DNA of 64,000 nucleotides, taken from Ulota crispa (lineage: Eukaryota > Streptophyta > Bryopsida > Orthotrichales > Orthotrichaceae). Of this stretch, positions 1-15,966 are shown piece after piece. A program made the translations under genes and the position numbers. The notes beneath the pieces were generated by a model. It was not told the DNA's origin, ran no database searches, and saw only the letters and a list, made by a program, of their open reading frames with translations. The first letter of the stretch is position 1, and each line of letters starts with the position of its first letter. The DNA is taken from the NCBI GenBank assembly GCA_963920765.1, contig OY987248.1, forward strand, positions 11,256,539 through 11,320,538, read 5' to 3'.

Positions 1-189
1 TGGCGAAATGCCGTATAAGTTGATCTTGAATGGGCGATGGCTCACAATGGTGTCTGTGTACAGGCCTTTTGAGTCGGATTTGTAGGTTTTGCAGCTATTT
101 GTGCTGCTCTACGTAGTACTAATAAAATATGTTCAATCTTTCTAGCTATCCTCGTGACTGAAGATCCTATTATAACTTGGATGATACAG
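1..189 (+). other. Intron of the SDH1 gene at the window edge
   Basis: Non-coding, T-rich sequence ending in an ACAG acceptor at 186-189. It is read as the intron before the first visible SDH1 exon; the donor lies outside the window. Confidence 0.7.
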
Positions 190-4067
<3,878 letters not shown>

Positions 4068-5085
4068 AGACAGACACCGTTTTACCTATTAGCAGCAGCA
4101 GAAGTTCAGGGTACCCACCTCCCAACCACACATACTTGGTTGGCACCTGTTGGTTGTGTTAGAGGGCATTGCTTACATGTTGTCATCATGCCAGTATCTT
4201 ACACATAATCTGGATGATCGATGCGGACCTCTCTGTTGATAGCATCCTCGGATGGAGTTCAGCCAGTTTACAGGGTTCGGGTAGAGCATGGTGCCCTTCA
4301 AGAGGAACCAACAGTGGGTGTGGGTTCCAGATACTTTTGCAGTAACGATTGTAATTTGAATAATCATTGTATATCCGATCCAACTCGGCCAGCGGAATTG
4401 CTGAGCCTTTAGCTGTGCCTTTTTCCTTGCTATGAAGACATGCATTACTTGATTTGTAGTATTCAAACGTTGTGACTTGGGGCTTTATTAATGTTGGAAG
4501 TGTGTGACAACTGATTTTCAAACCATTTGTGGTGGTGATTGAGTTTATGCGTTTTTAATATTGTTGGAACTTGCGCTTTAATGCTTCACATTATAGCAGC
4601 ATTTCGGATTCTATAAAGAATCTAGTTCTCTTAGGGTAATGATGGAAAATATTTTTAACATGCCGGTTAAGCTATACGTAGATGTTTACAAGCGAAATCA
4701 AAATCTTCTTTTACCCTTGCGTATTTTATAGGAACCAGCAAATTCCCACACAATCGCCGTAGCGCAATACAACCAAAATCTCCATTGGAGTTTCTTTTTT
4801 TTTTGCTAAAACTGAGTTGAGATTTTAACGAATTCCTGCTATATAGATGAATGCTTGTTTCATGTCCAATAATGCTTGAATTCTTAGGGAAATGCTTATC
4901 TTATTATCGAGGGTACTAAATTAGCGTTACTACCAAAATCTTATTGATATAAATCGGTATAATAACGATATTTGGACTTGTACTGCTGCATGGAAAGATG
5001 CCCTAATACCCCCTAGTAAAGTGGGAGAATGTGAGAGAAGGTAAAAGAGGGATGAAAGGCAGATTCTTTAAGAGTGTACACCATA
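4068..5085. other. SDH1 3' flank, no gene seen
   Basis: The 3' untranslated region of SDH1 is expected at the start of this stretch. The short open frames in it show no codon structure or family similarity. Nothing else is recognised. Confidence 0.5.
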
Positions 5086-5304
5086 TAAGGTAGGAGGCTC
5101 TATTTGTGTTTGGGTTCTAATTGTGTTTATAGCCTAGGAATAATTGACATGTTCCTCCAAATATTTAGGTTTAGGAAGTTAACATAATTTGTTAAGTCTA
5201 CCTAACTCATCAATAACAGTAATAAATATTTGGAGGAATATGTCACTCTTTTCTAAACCATGAATGCAATTAGAGCCCAAATGCAGTTAGAGCCTCCTAC
5301 CTTA
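5086..5304. mobile_element. Foldback MITE, about 220 bp
   Basis: The left end TAAGGTAGGAGGCTC at 5086 is matched by its reverse complement ending at 5304. Inner sequences also pair (CCTCCAAATATTTA near 5155 with TAAATATTTGGAGG near 5224). TA dinucleotides flank both ends, which could be a 2-bp target duplication of the mariner type or part of the termini. There is no coding capacity. Superfamily is unassigned. Confidence 0.6.
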
Positions 5305-6116
5305 GTGTATTTAGGTTACCTTAACAATTAGGTTGTCTTATTTTGGCAAAGTTACCTCATGATCCACCCTTGGTCACTTGGAGAGGCATGCAACTCTCTA
5401 CATGTTATAATAATTCCTAATTTTGTGTAAAGTTCCAAATTCCTTACTCCTTGATTTTGACGCTTGTTGTTACGCCCAACCTCTACTTGCTTCCTCCATT
5501 ATCTGAAAGCTACTGTAGTTTTACTAAATACTTAAATAGTGTGAAATGTCGAGAATTAGTATGGGGCAACCTAAATGCACTCATTAGTGTAAGCATCTAC
5601 ACCCCCCGTGCAGATCTCCTCACCTAGTAATCATAGTATTCCTCGACAACTGGAATACAAGAATCTATCTAGTAGATTCTCCTCTCTCTAGGCCCGTCTA
5701 CTTCAAATCACGACCTTCGCTTCTTCAGCATCCGACGCTTCCCTGCCGCGACGATGCTCACAATCCTCACATGTCTTCTCCAAAAGGTCTGACTCGACAT
5801 CGACAGGGTCGTCGTCGTCCTCGGAACTAATCGTAGCCCACAAATCTAGGCGATACCACGCCGAGTACGACGACGAGACTGGGCGACGACGATTCCAGCA
5901 ATTCCAGCAATTCTAGCACTTCCAGCAGTTCCAGCGGAGCCCAAATGGTCCAAGCGTTGCTCCAAATGGCACATTCCCCAGAATGATTACCACTGCTACG
6001 ACTGCAAATCTCTTATCTTGTAACACCACAGCGTCGCCCTTCAATTGCAGTGCCGCTCTTGCCCACACCCTTGCTGTGCTTGCTGTGCCCATCAATCCTC
6101 GCAGCGGAGAGGAGCG
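5305..6116 (+). promoter_or_regulatory. Promoter and 5' leader region of the starch phosphorylase gene
   Basis: This 0.8-kb stretch lies directly before the phosphorylase start codon. It turns from AT-rich to GC-richer and CG-containing at about 5690, as expected for a leader near a transcription start. A short imprecise 9-bp repeat (ATTCCAGCA-like, about five copies) occupies 5891-5939. No TATA box or start site could be fixed with confidence. Confidence 0.35.
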
Positions 6117-9100
6117 ATGGCGTCGCTCTCGGTGGCCACTGCCACCTCAGCACGCACAGCCTCTTGCTCGCGTGCAACGTCATTGCCCAAGTCGTCGTCG
6201 TCATTGTTGATCGCCGGGCCTTTGCTCACGTGAGTTTTTGAATGTGGTCCTCTTTTTTGGTTCCGCGTGCACACACTCACTCAAACCTCCTTAATATCTA
6301 GATGATTTATCCCAACTTTGCACTACGACAAAGTTTGAACGTGGCGAACAATCAAGCATTTTGAAATCCGTTCGTGGTTAAGAGGTTTTGAGAGTTTTCA
6401 TTTCTAATGGGATTCTCTCGATCTGAGCAAGAATCTGAGTCATATGGAAGAGATTCTCTTGTTCCTTGTCACTCTCTTTCTAGTGGTCTTGGTAGCCCAG
6501 GTTGAGGTTGGTGTGATTTTCAAATGGGTAGGAGATTTTGAGGTCGTGGGTGGGGCACATTGTTGCACCGTTGTTATTGGCATGGCTGGGTCAAATTCAG
6601 GGAATGCGCGCCTCGGGAAACGCAGTATTATAACTAGTAGATGATGGCGCACAAAAGTTTGTGTGCTACTTTTGAATTTTACTTTTAAGGGGGTAGAACA
6701 TGTCGAGGTTGTATTGGCCCTACCTAGTCTTCGGTTGGTCAATCTCGTACTTGAGATTTGGGATTTGGGATTTGGATTTGGGATGTGTTCTAGTATGGGT
6801 AGTCCAGTTTGCGAAGTGCAGTTGAATTAACTAATCCACTGAACCGTGTGATTATTGCCGCAGCAATGCAACAAGCCTGAGATTGCAGACTGCTCTAGGT
6901 ACGTGAATTTCGAATGCTTTCTGATGTTGCCGATCATAGAACTCCGCTCTCACCAATCATATTGCTGCAGCAGTTTTTGAGTTGCCGTTCAAATAAAGTA
7001 GTGTCAGTTTGCAAAGCACCTTTTTCTTATGGCAGTTTTGATGAAACGCAGGTAAGGTATAAGCTGGAGTATACTCCAGAAAAGGGTGAAAAGGGTCAAG
7101 TTAACACATTGCCTTGCCTTGTTGCCTGATTCAGGGCCCTCCCATCAAACGCCACAGAGGAAGTGGAGTTGTCAAGCCGGGTCAGTCGAAACATCCATTG
7201 CAGAAAAAGCCGACACAGGTATCAATGCAAGCAGCGCTGTTTGTTTGTAGAAGATTTTGCTTGTGGCCATGGACATTCCTTCGCCAGTTTTCTGACTGTT
7301 TTTGTTGTTGTGCATGGCATGGCAGACGTGGTCCCGCAGGCGAACCCGCTGTCCACGGATTCCTCCGCCATCGCCAGCAACATCAAGTACCATGCGGACT
7401 TCTCTCCATCGTTTTCGCCCGCCAAGTTCGACCTGCAGCAAGCGTATGTGGCCACAGCGGAGAGCTTGCGTGACGCTTTAGTGCAGCGATGGAACGACAC
7501 CTTCAAGCACTTCACCAAGGAGAACGCCAAAACCATCCATTACCTCTCCATGGAGTTTCTACAGGTATGTGTGTGACCACCACTACCATCTCCACTTGAT
7601 CAGTTGCCACTGCTCCAATGGCCCGCAACTGATTTTAGGGTTTTGACAAGTTCGGTGGATTCTGACAAGCTTGGTGGATTCTTTATGGTGGAGTTTTGCA
7701 GGGGAGAGCTCTACTGAACGCTGTGGGTAACCTGGAGCTGAAAAATGAATATTCGGAAGCTCTTCATAAACTGGGCCATGAACTTGAGGCCGTGGCCGAG
7801 CAGGTGCAGTATTTTAACTCCTAGTTGTTTATATGTTTGTTGCAATTTTATTTGTTGTTGTTTCATGGTCCAAGCTAAGGTAGAGCTGCTGTTTCATGGT
7901 AGAGCATACTCTTTCCGTCATGCCTTGCATGCATTTATTGGGAGAGCTCGTAATAGGGCTACCTGTAGAGATCACATTTTGTAGTACAAACTCTGTTGAG
8001 ATCGAAGTGTTGACAATTTTGTTGCATGCAGGAGCCGGATGCTGCGCTTGGCAATGGTGGTTTGGGAAGATTAGCGTCATGCTTCCTGGACTCATTGGCC
8101 ACTCTCAATTATCCTGCTTGGGGGTATGGGTTGCGCTACAGGTATGGTCTGTTCCAGCAACGCATCACCAAGGATGGTCAGGAGGAGCAATGCGAGAAAT
8201 GGTTGGAGGTAATGGAAATGGCACCCTCATTTTCTCCATCACATTGCTCCCGAGTTTCACATAAATTTGAAAACTGCATGAACACACACCATCAGAACTC
8301 CCAGAGAGGTAATCCTGTAAAACCTAGCGGCATTAAAATCCTGCTAATGATAACGTCGCCTACCAGTTTATACAATGTAAACCCTGCTAAACATGGCTAA
8401 GTTTTTGGGAAAATTTCATGGATACCCCTGAAGTTTGCAATATTTACATAGATACCCCTGCTTTTTCAGAAATTACACAAATACCCTCAGACCAAAATTT
8501 TCAAGCGTTTGTTTTGTTGTGCATGCCGCTTCCCTTCTTCCTTTGTGTGCACGTTGCTTCTTTTTTGTTTCATTACCTTCCCTTCTTCAACATTGGTCAC
8601 GAAGGAAGTACCGAGCACAAGCAATAAATGCCTAAAAATTATGGTCCAAGGGTATTTGTGTAACTTCTGAAAAAGCAGGGGTATCTATGTAAATATTGCA
8701 AACTTCAGGGGTATCCGTGAAAGGTTCCCTAAGTTTTTTAGAGTACCACTTCAAAGATGGGTTTCTACTACATCGCAGTCCTTGTTGGCCAACCTAAAAA
8801 TTCTCTCGGAAGTAAGTCTGGTATCTGTCTTTTCAAATGCCAATGAAATCAAGTAATTAAAACTGCATTTACACGTTGAAGATTTTTGTGTTTTGTTGAA
8901 GTGTGGTTTTTTCTTGGTGCTGGTGTAGATGGGCTACCCTTGGGAGATTCCCAGGAACGACATCTCCTACCCGGTGAAGTTCTTTGGCAAGGTGGTGGAT
9001 TTTCACGACGGCAAGAAAGAGTGGGTAGGAGGGGAGACCGTGCAAGCCGTCGCTTATGACGTGCCCATTCCTGGCTTCCGCACCAAAAACACCATCAGTT

Positions 9101-12100
9101 TACGCTTGTGGTCCACTCGAGTCTCAGCTGCAGATTTTGACCTTGCAGCCTTCAATGCTGGTGATTACAGCAAGGCCGGTCAAGCACAAGCCAATGCCGA
9201 AAGAGTATGTGTTCCATACCTTAGCTCACCCCTTTCCTCTAACTGAGCTCCTATGGTAGGAATACCCATTCTAGCTGCTGAGATTGTTTTCACTTAGTAT
9301 TATGGGAAAATTTCATGGATACCTCTGAAGTTTGCAATATTTTCATAGATACCCCTGCTTTTACAGAAATATCACAAATACCCTTGGGCCAAAAAAATTT
9401 AGGCATTTGTTTTGTTGTGCATGCCACTTCCCTTCTTCCTTTGTGCGCACACATAACAAGAAAGAAGTAGTGTGCGCACAAAGGGAGAAGGAAGTGACAT
9501 GCATAACAAAACAAATGCCGAAATTTGTTGGTCCAAGGGTATTCGTGATATTTCTGAAAAAGCAGGGGTATCTATGAAAATATAGCAAACTCTCTCTAGT
9601 ATTATTATAGCTTTTTTTTTGTCTCCATTGAACGAGTTCTAGAATTTTGATGTTTTTGCTCAAATGATAAATTGTTGGGCTAGAATGACATGGGCGTTGG
9701 TTGCTGTTGCAGATTTGTTATGTTCTGTATCCTGGCGATGCAACTGAAGAAGGGAAGCTGTTGCGGCTGAAGCAGCAGTACACGCTCTGCTCTGCCTCAA
9801 TTCAAGACATCATAGCGCGCTTCAAGGAGAGGGCGAGTGGTGAAGTGAACTGGGACGCTTTTCCTTCCAAAGTCGCCATTCAAATGAACGACACGCATCC
9901 CACGCTTTGTGTTCCTGAGTTGCTGCGTATCCTCATCGATGAAGAAGGCCTTGCATGGGATGAAGCTTGGAAGATCACTCAAGCGTAAGCGTCTTCAAGT
10001 TCTCTGTTGTGTCATGTCCGAGTCTCAAATTAGTGCCCTTTTTTAAAGCTTCTTTTTGCATATTTTACAGAAGCCTATTTTAGTCCAGTTTTTTTTTGTT
10101 CTTTTTACCTACGCAGTTCGAAACCATGAATGAATTGCTTGGTTGATGGTACTTTCGAATGTGGTGCTGGTTTCTTACATTGTTTCTGTTATGGTTTTAC
10201 ATTTTATGTTGTTTTTTATTGCAGGACTGTTGCATACACAAATCACACAGTTCTTCCCGAAGCACTGGAGAAGTGGCCTTTGGTTGCGTTCCAGAAGCTG
10301 TTACCACGCCACGTTCAAATCATTGAGACAATTGATGAACAGGTGCGGTTGTGAAGAAAGAAATATGTCGTTTATTGCGATGATAATGCTTTTTTTTGGG
10401 TTTTCTGATTGTTGGTGTCCTGGGCTTTTGCAGTTCATGAACTTCGTTGCCAGCAAGGTAGAAAAGGACGAGTTGGAGGCGAAGATTGCAAGCATGAGGA
10501 TCCTTGAGAATGTCGACCTTCCTGCTTCCATTCAAGCCTTGATACCATCTAAACCTGTGAAGGAGAAGGTGACGAAGGCCGCTGAGGCAGTTGACAAAAC
10601 TGCCAAATCTACCAAATCTGCCAAATCTGCCAAACCTGCTAAACCTACCAAATCAGTCGACAAGAAAGTGGACGTAGAGGAAGAGAAGGAAGAGGAAGTT
10701 GTTCCTGAGAAACCTGCGCTCACAGTGCGAATGGCCAATTTGTGTGTCATTGCAGGCCACAAAGTGAACGGAGTTGCAGCCATTCATAGCGAAATTGTGA
10801 AGGACGAAGTATTCAACGATTTCTACAAGGTATGTGTCAACCTATTTGAATAGAATTCCAATAACTTATGTCTCGAAGAGTTTTATCTAGCACACAATAG
10901 AAAAATGATCGTGCATAAATGTAAATATTCTTTATACGGTACTCTTCTGTACTCCTGGCTGCGTTAGTCCTTCGAAAATGGATCTTTAGGTTGCTGCCAG
11001 GACACGTGGATTATGTTGCGTCTTGCTTAAGGAGGAGGGTAGTAAGGATAATTATGTTTCCTGTTGCGTTTTTTTTTATTACTGTGGGTTCATATGTTTC
11101 GGGATGGTTGTGTTTCGCAGCTCTGGCCTGAAAAGTTTCAGAACAAGACCAACGGAGTGACTCCAAGACGGTGGTTATCGTTCTGCAACCCTGAGCTCAG
11201 TACTGTCATTACAAAGTGGCTTGGCTCTGAGGAGTGGGTCCTTGACACCGAGAAATTAGCTGGCCTTCGTGAAGTACGCCATTTCTTCTTCTCTAAAAGC
11301 ATTAGGATAGGCTTATTCGGTTGTTGCTTCTTGTGAACTACAAATATTTCTACGCATCTCTAAGTTTATCTTTTTGGTGCAACAGTTCGCAGATAACAAA
11401 GAGCTTCATAAGGAGTGGACGCAAGCCAAGATGGCAAGAAAAGAAAAGTTGGCAGCTTACATCCTAGCCAAGACTGGATACACAATCAATCCAAATGCAC
11501 TCTTTGATATTCAGGTGTGTAACGCTACTGTACTTTAAAAACGCGTCCTTAGCGTTTCTCCATAATGGGATTGTGGAATCCAATTTTTCTTTAATGCAAC
11601 TTGTGATCCAAGGTTCTAAGCCTGTTATCCAGTACGTTTCTTGTGCTATCATTTACAGTGGGAGATTTAGGGTTTAAGAGTTAGGGATTAGGGATAGTTG
11701 ACAACCGCATTTTTCCATTAAACAGCCATATAGCTCAAGTCATGCTTACGTGAAATGAAGTCCAGGCAAGTATATTGGAAAAGATGGTTAAGGTTTTAGT
11801 GTCCTCTCTCTTATGCCTTTTCTGGAACAACAGGTGAAGCGAATTCATGAGTACAAGAGACAATTGCTCAACATCATGGGTGTCATCCACCGGTACCAGA
11901 GGATGAAGAAGATGACTTCAAAGCAGCGGACCGCAAAGTACGTACCTCGGGTGGTCATGTTCGGAGGGAAAGCATTTGCGACTTATTGGCAAGCCAAACG
12001 CATTGTGAAGCTCATCACCGACGTGGCAGCCACCATCAACAATGATCCTGAAATAGGCGACTTGCTCAAGGTCATCATGGTTCCCGACTACAACGTCAGC

Positions 12101-13426
12101 GTTGCCGAAGCCCTCATCCCTGCCAGTGAACTCTCTCAACACATCAGGTAATCAAATTTTTATACAGAACACCTCTCAGATCGGTATTGCCAGTTTTTCC
12201 CCACCTTGCAAGTTCTGTTGTCACACCTTTCAGCGAGAGAGAGAAAGACTAAGCAATGGTTCAAAATGCTGAAGAAAACTTTGGTATCTACTGAAGCCAC
12301 ATGCCTTAATAGCAAGTTTTCAATTTGTGAGGATTGTAACTGAGGATTGTATGGAGAGAGACATATGAAAAGTTTTACTTGTCTGTTTGCGGTAGAGATT
12401 TTGTGATTAGATGCTTATTAGTTTTCAAATTTTTTTGTGTTTTTAAAGCCTAGGTTGCAGTGGTTTACATGTATGTGACGGTTGGTGTGATTTGGCGACA
12501 GTACTGCAGGAATGGAGGCGAGTGGAACAAGCAACATGAAATTTTCCATGAATGGGTGTGTTTTAATCGGCACTTTGGACGGTGCTAACGTTGAAATTCG
12601 AGAGGAAGTTGGCAGGGACAATTTCTTCTTGTTCGGAGCAAGAGCGCCTGAAATTGCTGGATTGAGAGCAGACCGAGCCGCTGGCAAGGTACTTTTACAA
12701 AAAATATCCATTAGATTGACACAGTCTTTGTTGTTAATCATCACGGTTCTTGATTTTAAGTTAACTTAGCGTTAGGGCAGCCTGAATTGACACCTGGCAA
12801 TGGCAAACCAAGAGCCAGGTCTTGAGGTCTTTTTTTCTTTCATTTCGGCTTTTGAGTTAATCTTTTCCATTTGACGGGTGTTAATGAGTGTGGTGTGATT
12901 GGATTTGGGAGCAGTTTAAGCCGGATTCAAGGTTTGTAGAGGTGAAGAATTTCATTAGAAGCGGGGTGTTTGGCAACTATGACTACAGTGAGCTCCTGAG
13001 CTCTTTGGAAGGCGACACTGGCTACGGAAAAGGAGACTACTTTTTGGTTGGTCATGACTTTGCTGATTACATTGAATGTCAAGACGCAGTCGACAAGGTT
13101 TACAAAGATCAAAAGGTAGTACCTTTACTCTATCTTTTTTCTTATCATTCTCATTCACGATTGCAGTTGTCAGTCAACCCTAAAAGAAAAAGGTTCTAAA
13201 TTAAAACCAGGTTTTCCTAAACTGACCCTGGAATAGTCTAATTTTTTACCGGAAAGCTTAGTTACATAACTAATTTGATTTTACTGATAAGACTCATTTT
13301 TTGTTACAGAAATGGACGAAGATGTCAATCCTGAACACTGCAGGCTCTTACACATTCAGCAGTGACAGGACTATTCACGAGTACGCTAAGGACATCTGGG
13401 ACATCACCCCATCACCTGTGGTGTGA
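6117..13426 (+). CDS. PHS1: Plastidic alpha-1,4-glucan (starch) phosphorylase, L-type
   Basis: The enzyme reversibly transfers glucose between glucose-1-phosphate and alpha-glucan ends, using pyridoxal phosphate, in the plastid stroma. Sixteen exons join in consistent phase to 970 aa: 6117-6229, 6864-6898, 7135-7218, 7326-7564, 7702-7803, 8032-8208, 8929-9204, 9713-9984, 10225-10342, 10434-10829, 11121-11273, 11386-11514, 11834-12147, 12502-12688, 12915-13115, 13310-13426. The N-terminus ([19 protein letters not shown]) is Ser/Thr/Ala/Arg-rich like a chloroplast transit peptide. Family motifs include [43 protein letters not shown] and [10 protein letters not shown], with the PLP lysine at about residue 816. 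Residues about 502-569 form the charged insertion typical of plastid L-forms; here it starts lysine/alanine-rich and ends acidic. Length matches the roughly 960-residue plant L-forms. Exons 2-3 are small and less certain. Confidence 0.95.
8407..8729. mobile_element. MITE, GGGAAAATTT family, copy 1 (9-bp target duplication)
   Basis: A 323-bp foldback element in intron 6 of the phosphorylase gene. The left end GGGAAAATTTCATGGATACC and about 100 bp inward pair with the right end. It is flanked on both sides by TAAGTTTTT (8398-8406 and 8730-8738), a 9-bp target duplication typical of Mutator-like elements. There is no coding capacity. Confidence 0.85.
9304..9596. mobile_element. MITE, GGGAAAATTT family, copy 2, right end truncated
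   Basis: The same family as the copy at 8407, in intron 7 of the phosphorylase gene. It is flanked by TAGTATTAT on both sides (9295-9303 and 9597-9605). The right terminal repeat stops after GCAAAC, so the outermost roughly 25 bp are missing although the target duplication is intact. It forms a hairpin in the transcript. Confidence 0.8.
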
Positions 13427-13896
13427 TTCTCTCCATTCTGGAGGTTTTCAGTAGATTTCTGTACTTGCAGAGTTTTTACTTCAACTAGCAGAGATGGTAT
13501 TTGAATGTTTTTAAGATGTGAGGAAAAATAAAACATTGACTTTAATGGCACTAGGCTTTTAGGCCATTGAGGGAATTCCTGGCAGGAAGTGAATTGATCT
13601 CAACAATTTTGGAGCTTCTAAGATAATAGAGGCTCGAGGCTGATATGGCTTTCCTTTTTTAGTCTTGATTGAAAAACTGAGCCTTCTTTATTCCCCACCT
13701 GATTTTTGCCTATCCGTCATGGAAATTGTGTTACTGAAATTACATATCTGACCTAGGTATAGATACATCCTACACCTGCCCCCTCTGGTTGAGCAATGGT
13801 GCAGGTTCTACAAGCGGGATTTGTAGCAATAAGATTTGCAGTTTCTTTCCTTGATACGTTTGTATACAATGTGGTATTTGCATGAGACATAGCATC
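13427..13896 (+). other. Starch phosphorylase 3' untranslated region and flank
   Basis: Follows the TGA stop. An AATAAA hexamer at 13527-13532 is a plausible polyadenylation signal about 100 bp after the stop. No coding signal is seen in the rest. Confidence 0.45.
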
Positions 13897-14135
13897 TCAA
13901 CCCTCTAACGACCATAGGGCATAGTACCTGTACATACGCTGCCATTTGATTGGCGTTTGCTACCAACAGGAAATTTTAATTTGGGATCTTAAATAGCTCA
14001 CTAGAGTTGCGTTGATTTATATTCCAACTTTTATGCTGATCTCATATGTAGTAATGGTGTGAATCTATTCCAAATACAAGAAAATACCTTGCATTGTATT
14101 GGTCACAGCGGCATGCTCGAACGTTGAAGGATTAA
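13897..14135. mobile_element. TTAA-type MITE, short subfamily, diverged copy
   Basis: Resembles the elements at 37093-37323 and 55629-55850 along most of its length, sharing GCTACCAAC, the ATTTTAA-TTGGGATCT region and TATTCCAACTT. The ends are decayed: TCAACCC on the left instead of TTAACCCC, and GGATTAA on the right. There is no coding capacity. Confidence 0.55.
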
Positions 14136-15347
14136 CATAAACAAGCAGTTATGAGATATTTTGACTTTGTCTTTGTAGCACTAGCTTGCTCTTTGAATAA
14201 GGTATGTACTCAAAGTTCTTCAAGGTAGCTCCTTTCAATGCAAAGCCTCCTCCTTTGCCAAGTAAGGTGGAAGCACCCATTTCCACCAACGCTCCATACC
14301 CAACCAATAGGGCGTGCTATTTCCACCATGAACAAGGATAGGTGTTTTGGAATGTGTTTTTTCTGTCATTTTTAAGATTAGGACCACTTAAGTCATGCCA
14401 CATGTTCCAAAGTGAGATAGGAAGAAATGAGCTGAAAGTAGTTTGGCTATTATTGGAATTGCATACATCTAGACAGTGACAATGGGTCTAGAACACTTTT
14501 TGACTCCAAAATTTACAATAATTTTGTTCTTACAAATAAAACTAAGAAAAATTTGCAATCCCAATCTTTCTTATCTTCCTACATGAAAAAAATGTTTTTT
14601 TTTTTGCCTCAAACTCCTTGCAGTTTGTTGCAAAATCGCTTAAGTTATCGGATATGGGTGCTTCGACCTTAGGACTAATAAAATCTCGCAGTACTTATTA
14701 GGTGATGTTTCCTTACCAATGTTGTCAAGGACCTGCAAAAAATAATCTAAATCTTATGTTTCTGTGACAAATTCAGCTACTTGGGGGAAGTGGTTAATTA
14801 TTGCTCTGTAGGGGGACTTTTGAGGATTTATTTATCAACTAAAGTTCTAAATAATAATTGGAATACCGTAGCTCGATAGGATCCTTGTCGCATCCGAGAT
14901 GAATAATTACTGTTTTCAATATATAGATTTAGTTGCTTTGATTATTTCCTGAAATGCTTGTGCTTTTCTTCCTAAAACGACAAATTCTCTGAAAAAGGAT
15001 TCCCCAATATTCTTGTCACCTAATTTTTACGTTTTTTTCGTTTTTTTGGTCAAAGTGAGAATATATCTTTTAGAGATCTTGGAAAACTTGCAAAGTGCTT
15101 TACCCTGTAGATTATTATATTACAGTATGAATTCTACAGTAAAACTCTGCAACAAGTGATATAAACACTGAATTTTTAACTTATTTTATCAACGATTAGC
15201 TGCTCATCAAATATTTGGCTTGAAGTCTTTGAAGTTTCCAATGGAACTGAAGTGGATGTGCCACATCAGCACAAGCAACACTTATTTCAAAATATTCAGC
15301 ACGTGATTGTTTCCAACAACACTTTCAAGTTCAATAAAGTTGATGAG
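14136..15347. other. AT-rich intergenic DNA, nothing recognised
   Basis: No open frame with coding character, RNA gene or complete repeat was identified here. Confidence 0.4.
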
Positions 15348-15966
15348 TTAACCCCTAAAGGATGTTGCCTGTAATGTATATGCTCTCCTGTGTTGTATAC
15401 AGATGGGGTATTTGTGGAGCACGTGAATCCCACTAGAGTCGTAAATTTTAACTCTTAAATGTCTGGGCCCATAGTTGTGGCCTACCTTACACTATACAGC
15501 TATAGTGCTCAAGCTGTGCCTAGCCTATAGTATTGCTTCAAAAAGTGGGAAAAATCAATAGTACATGCTGCCCACATGAAATTTGTAAAAAGGACAAGAG
15601 GGGACTTATCAACCATGGTTGTGAATGTTCTCACAAATTTCAGTTTTGAAAAACATGAAAACTTTCAATCAATCCAATTTTGGCACACCGTGGTGAAGAA
15701 CCTTGTAATGACCGCTTTTGAAAAAAAAATTGAATAAAAAAAGCTTTTTCCAACCCCAAATTGTTTTTTTTCTGCACCGAGAGGACAATAATTGTCCTGA
15801 GCAAACTTTAGAGATTAAGTCAAGTCATAAACATACAACCAGTCAATTAGGATTTCTTTGGGAATTTTTGACATGTGTCATAATACCATTTCTTCAAGTA
15901 CTAAATGGTCCTTGTACGAACAAACATAACCAACACTTTTGGTATGCATCATCCTTTAGGGGTTAA
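15348..15966. mobile_element. TTAA-type (piggyBac-like) non-autonomous element, 619 bp
   Basis: Begins TTAACCCCTAAAGGATG and ends with the inverted form CATCCTTTAGGGGTTAA. The inverted repeat is about 17 bp with one mismatch, and TTAA lies at both outer edges as expected for a TTAA target duplication. The interior has no coding capacity. Confidence 0.75.

Noticed and set aside
6914-7129. Possible additional phosphorylase exon (6914-7129)
   Set aside because: Including it breaks the phase between exons 2 and 3; the 6864-6898 to 7135-7218 join is phase-consistent without it.
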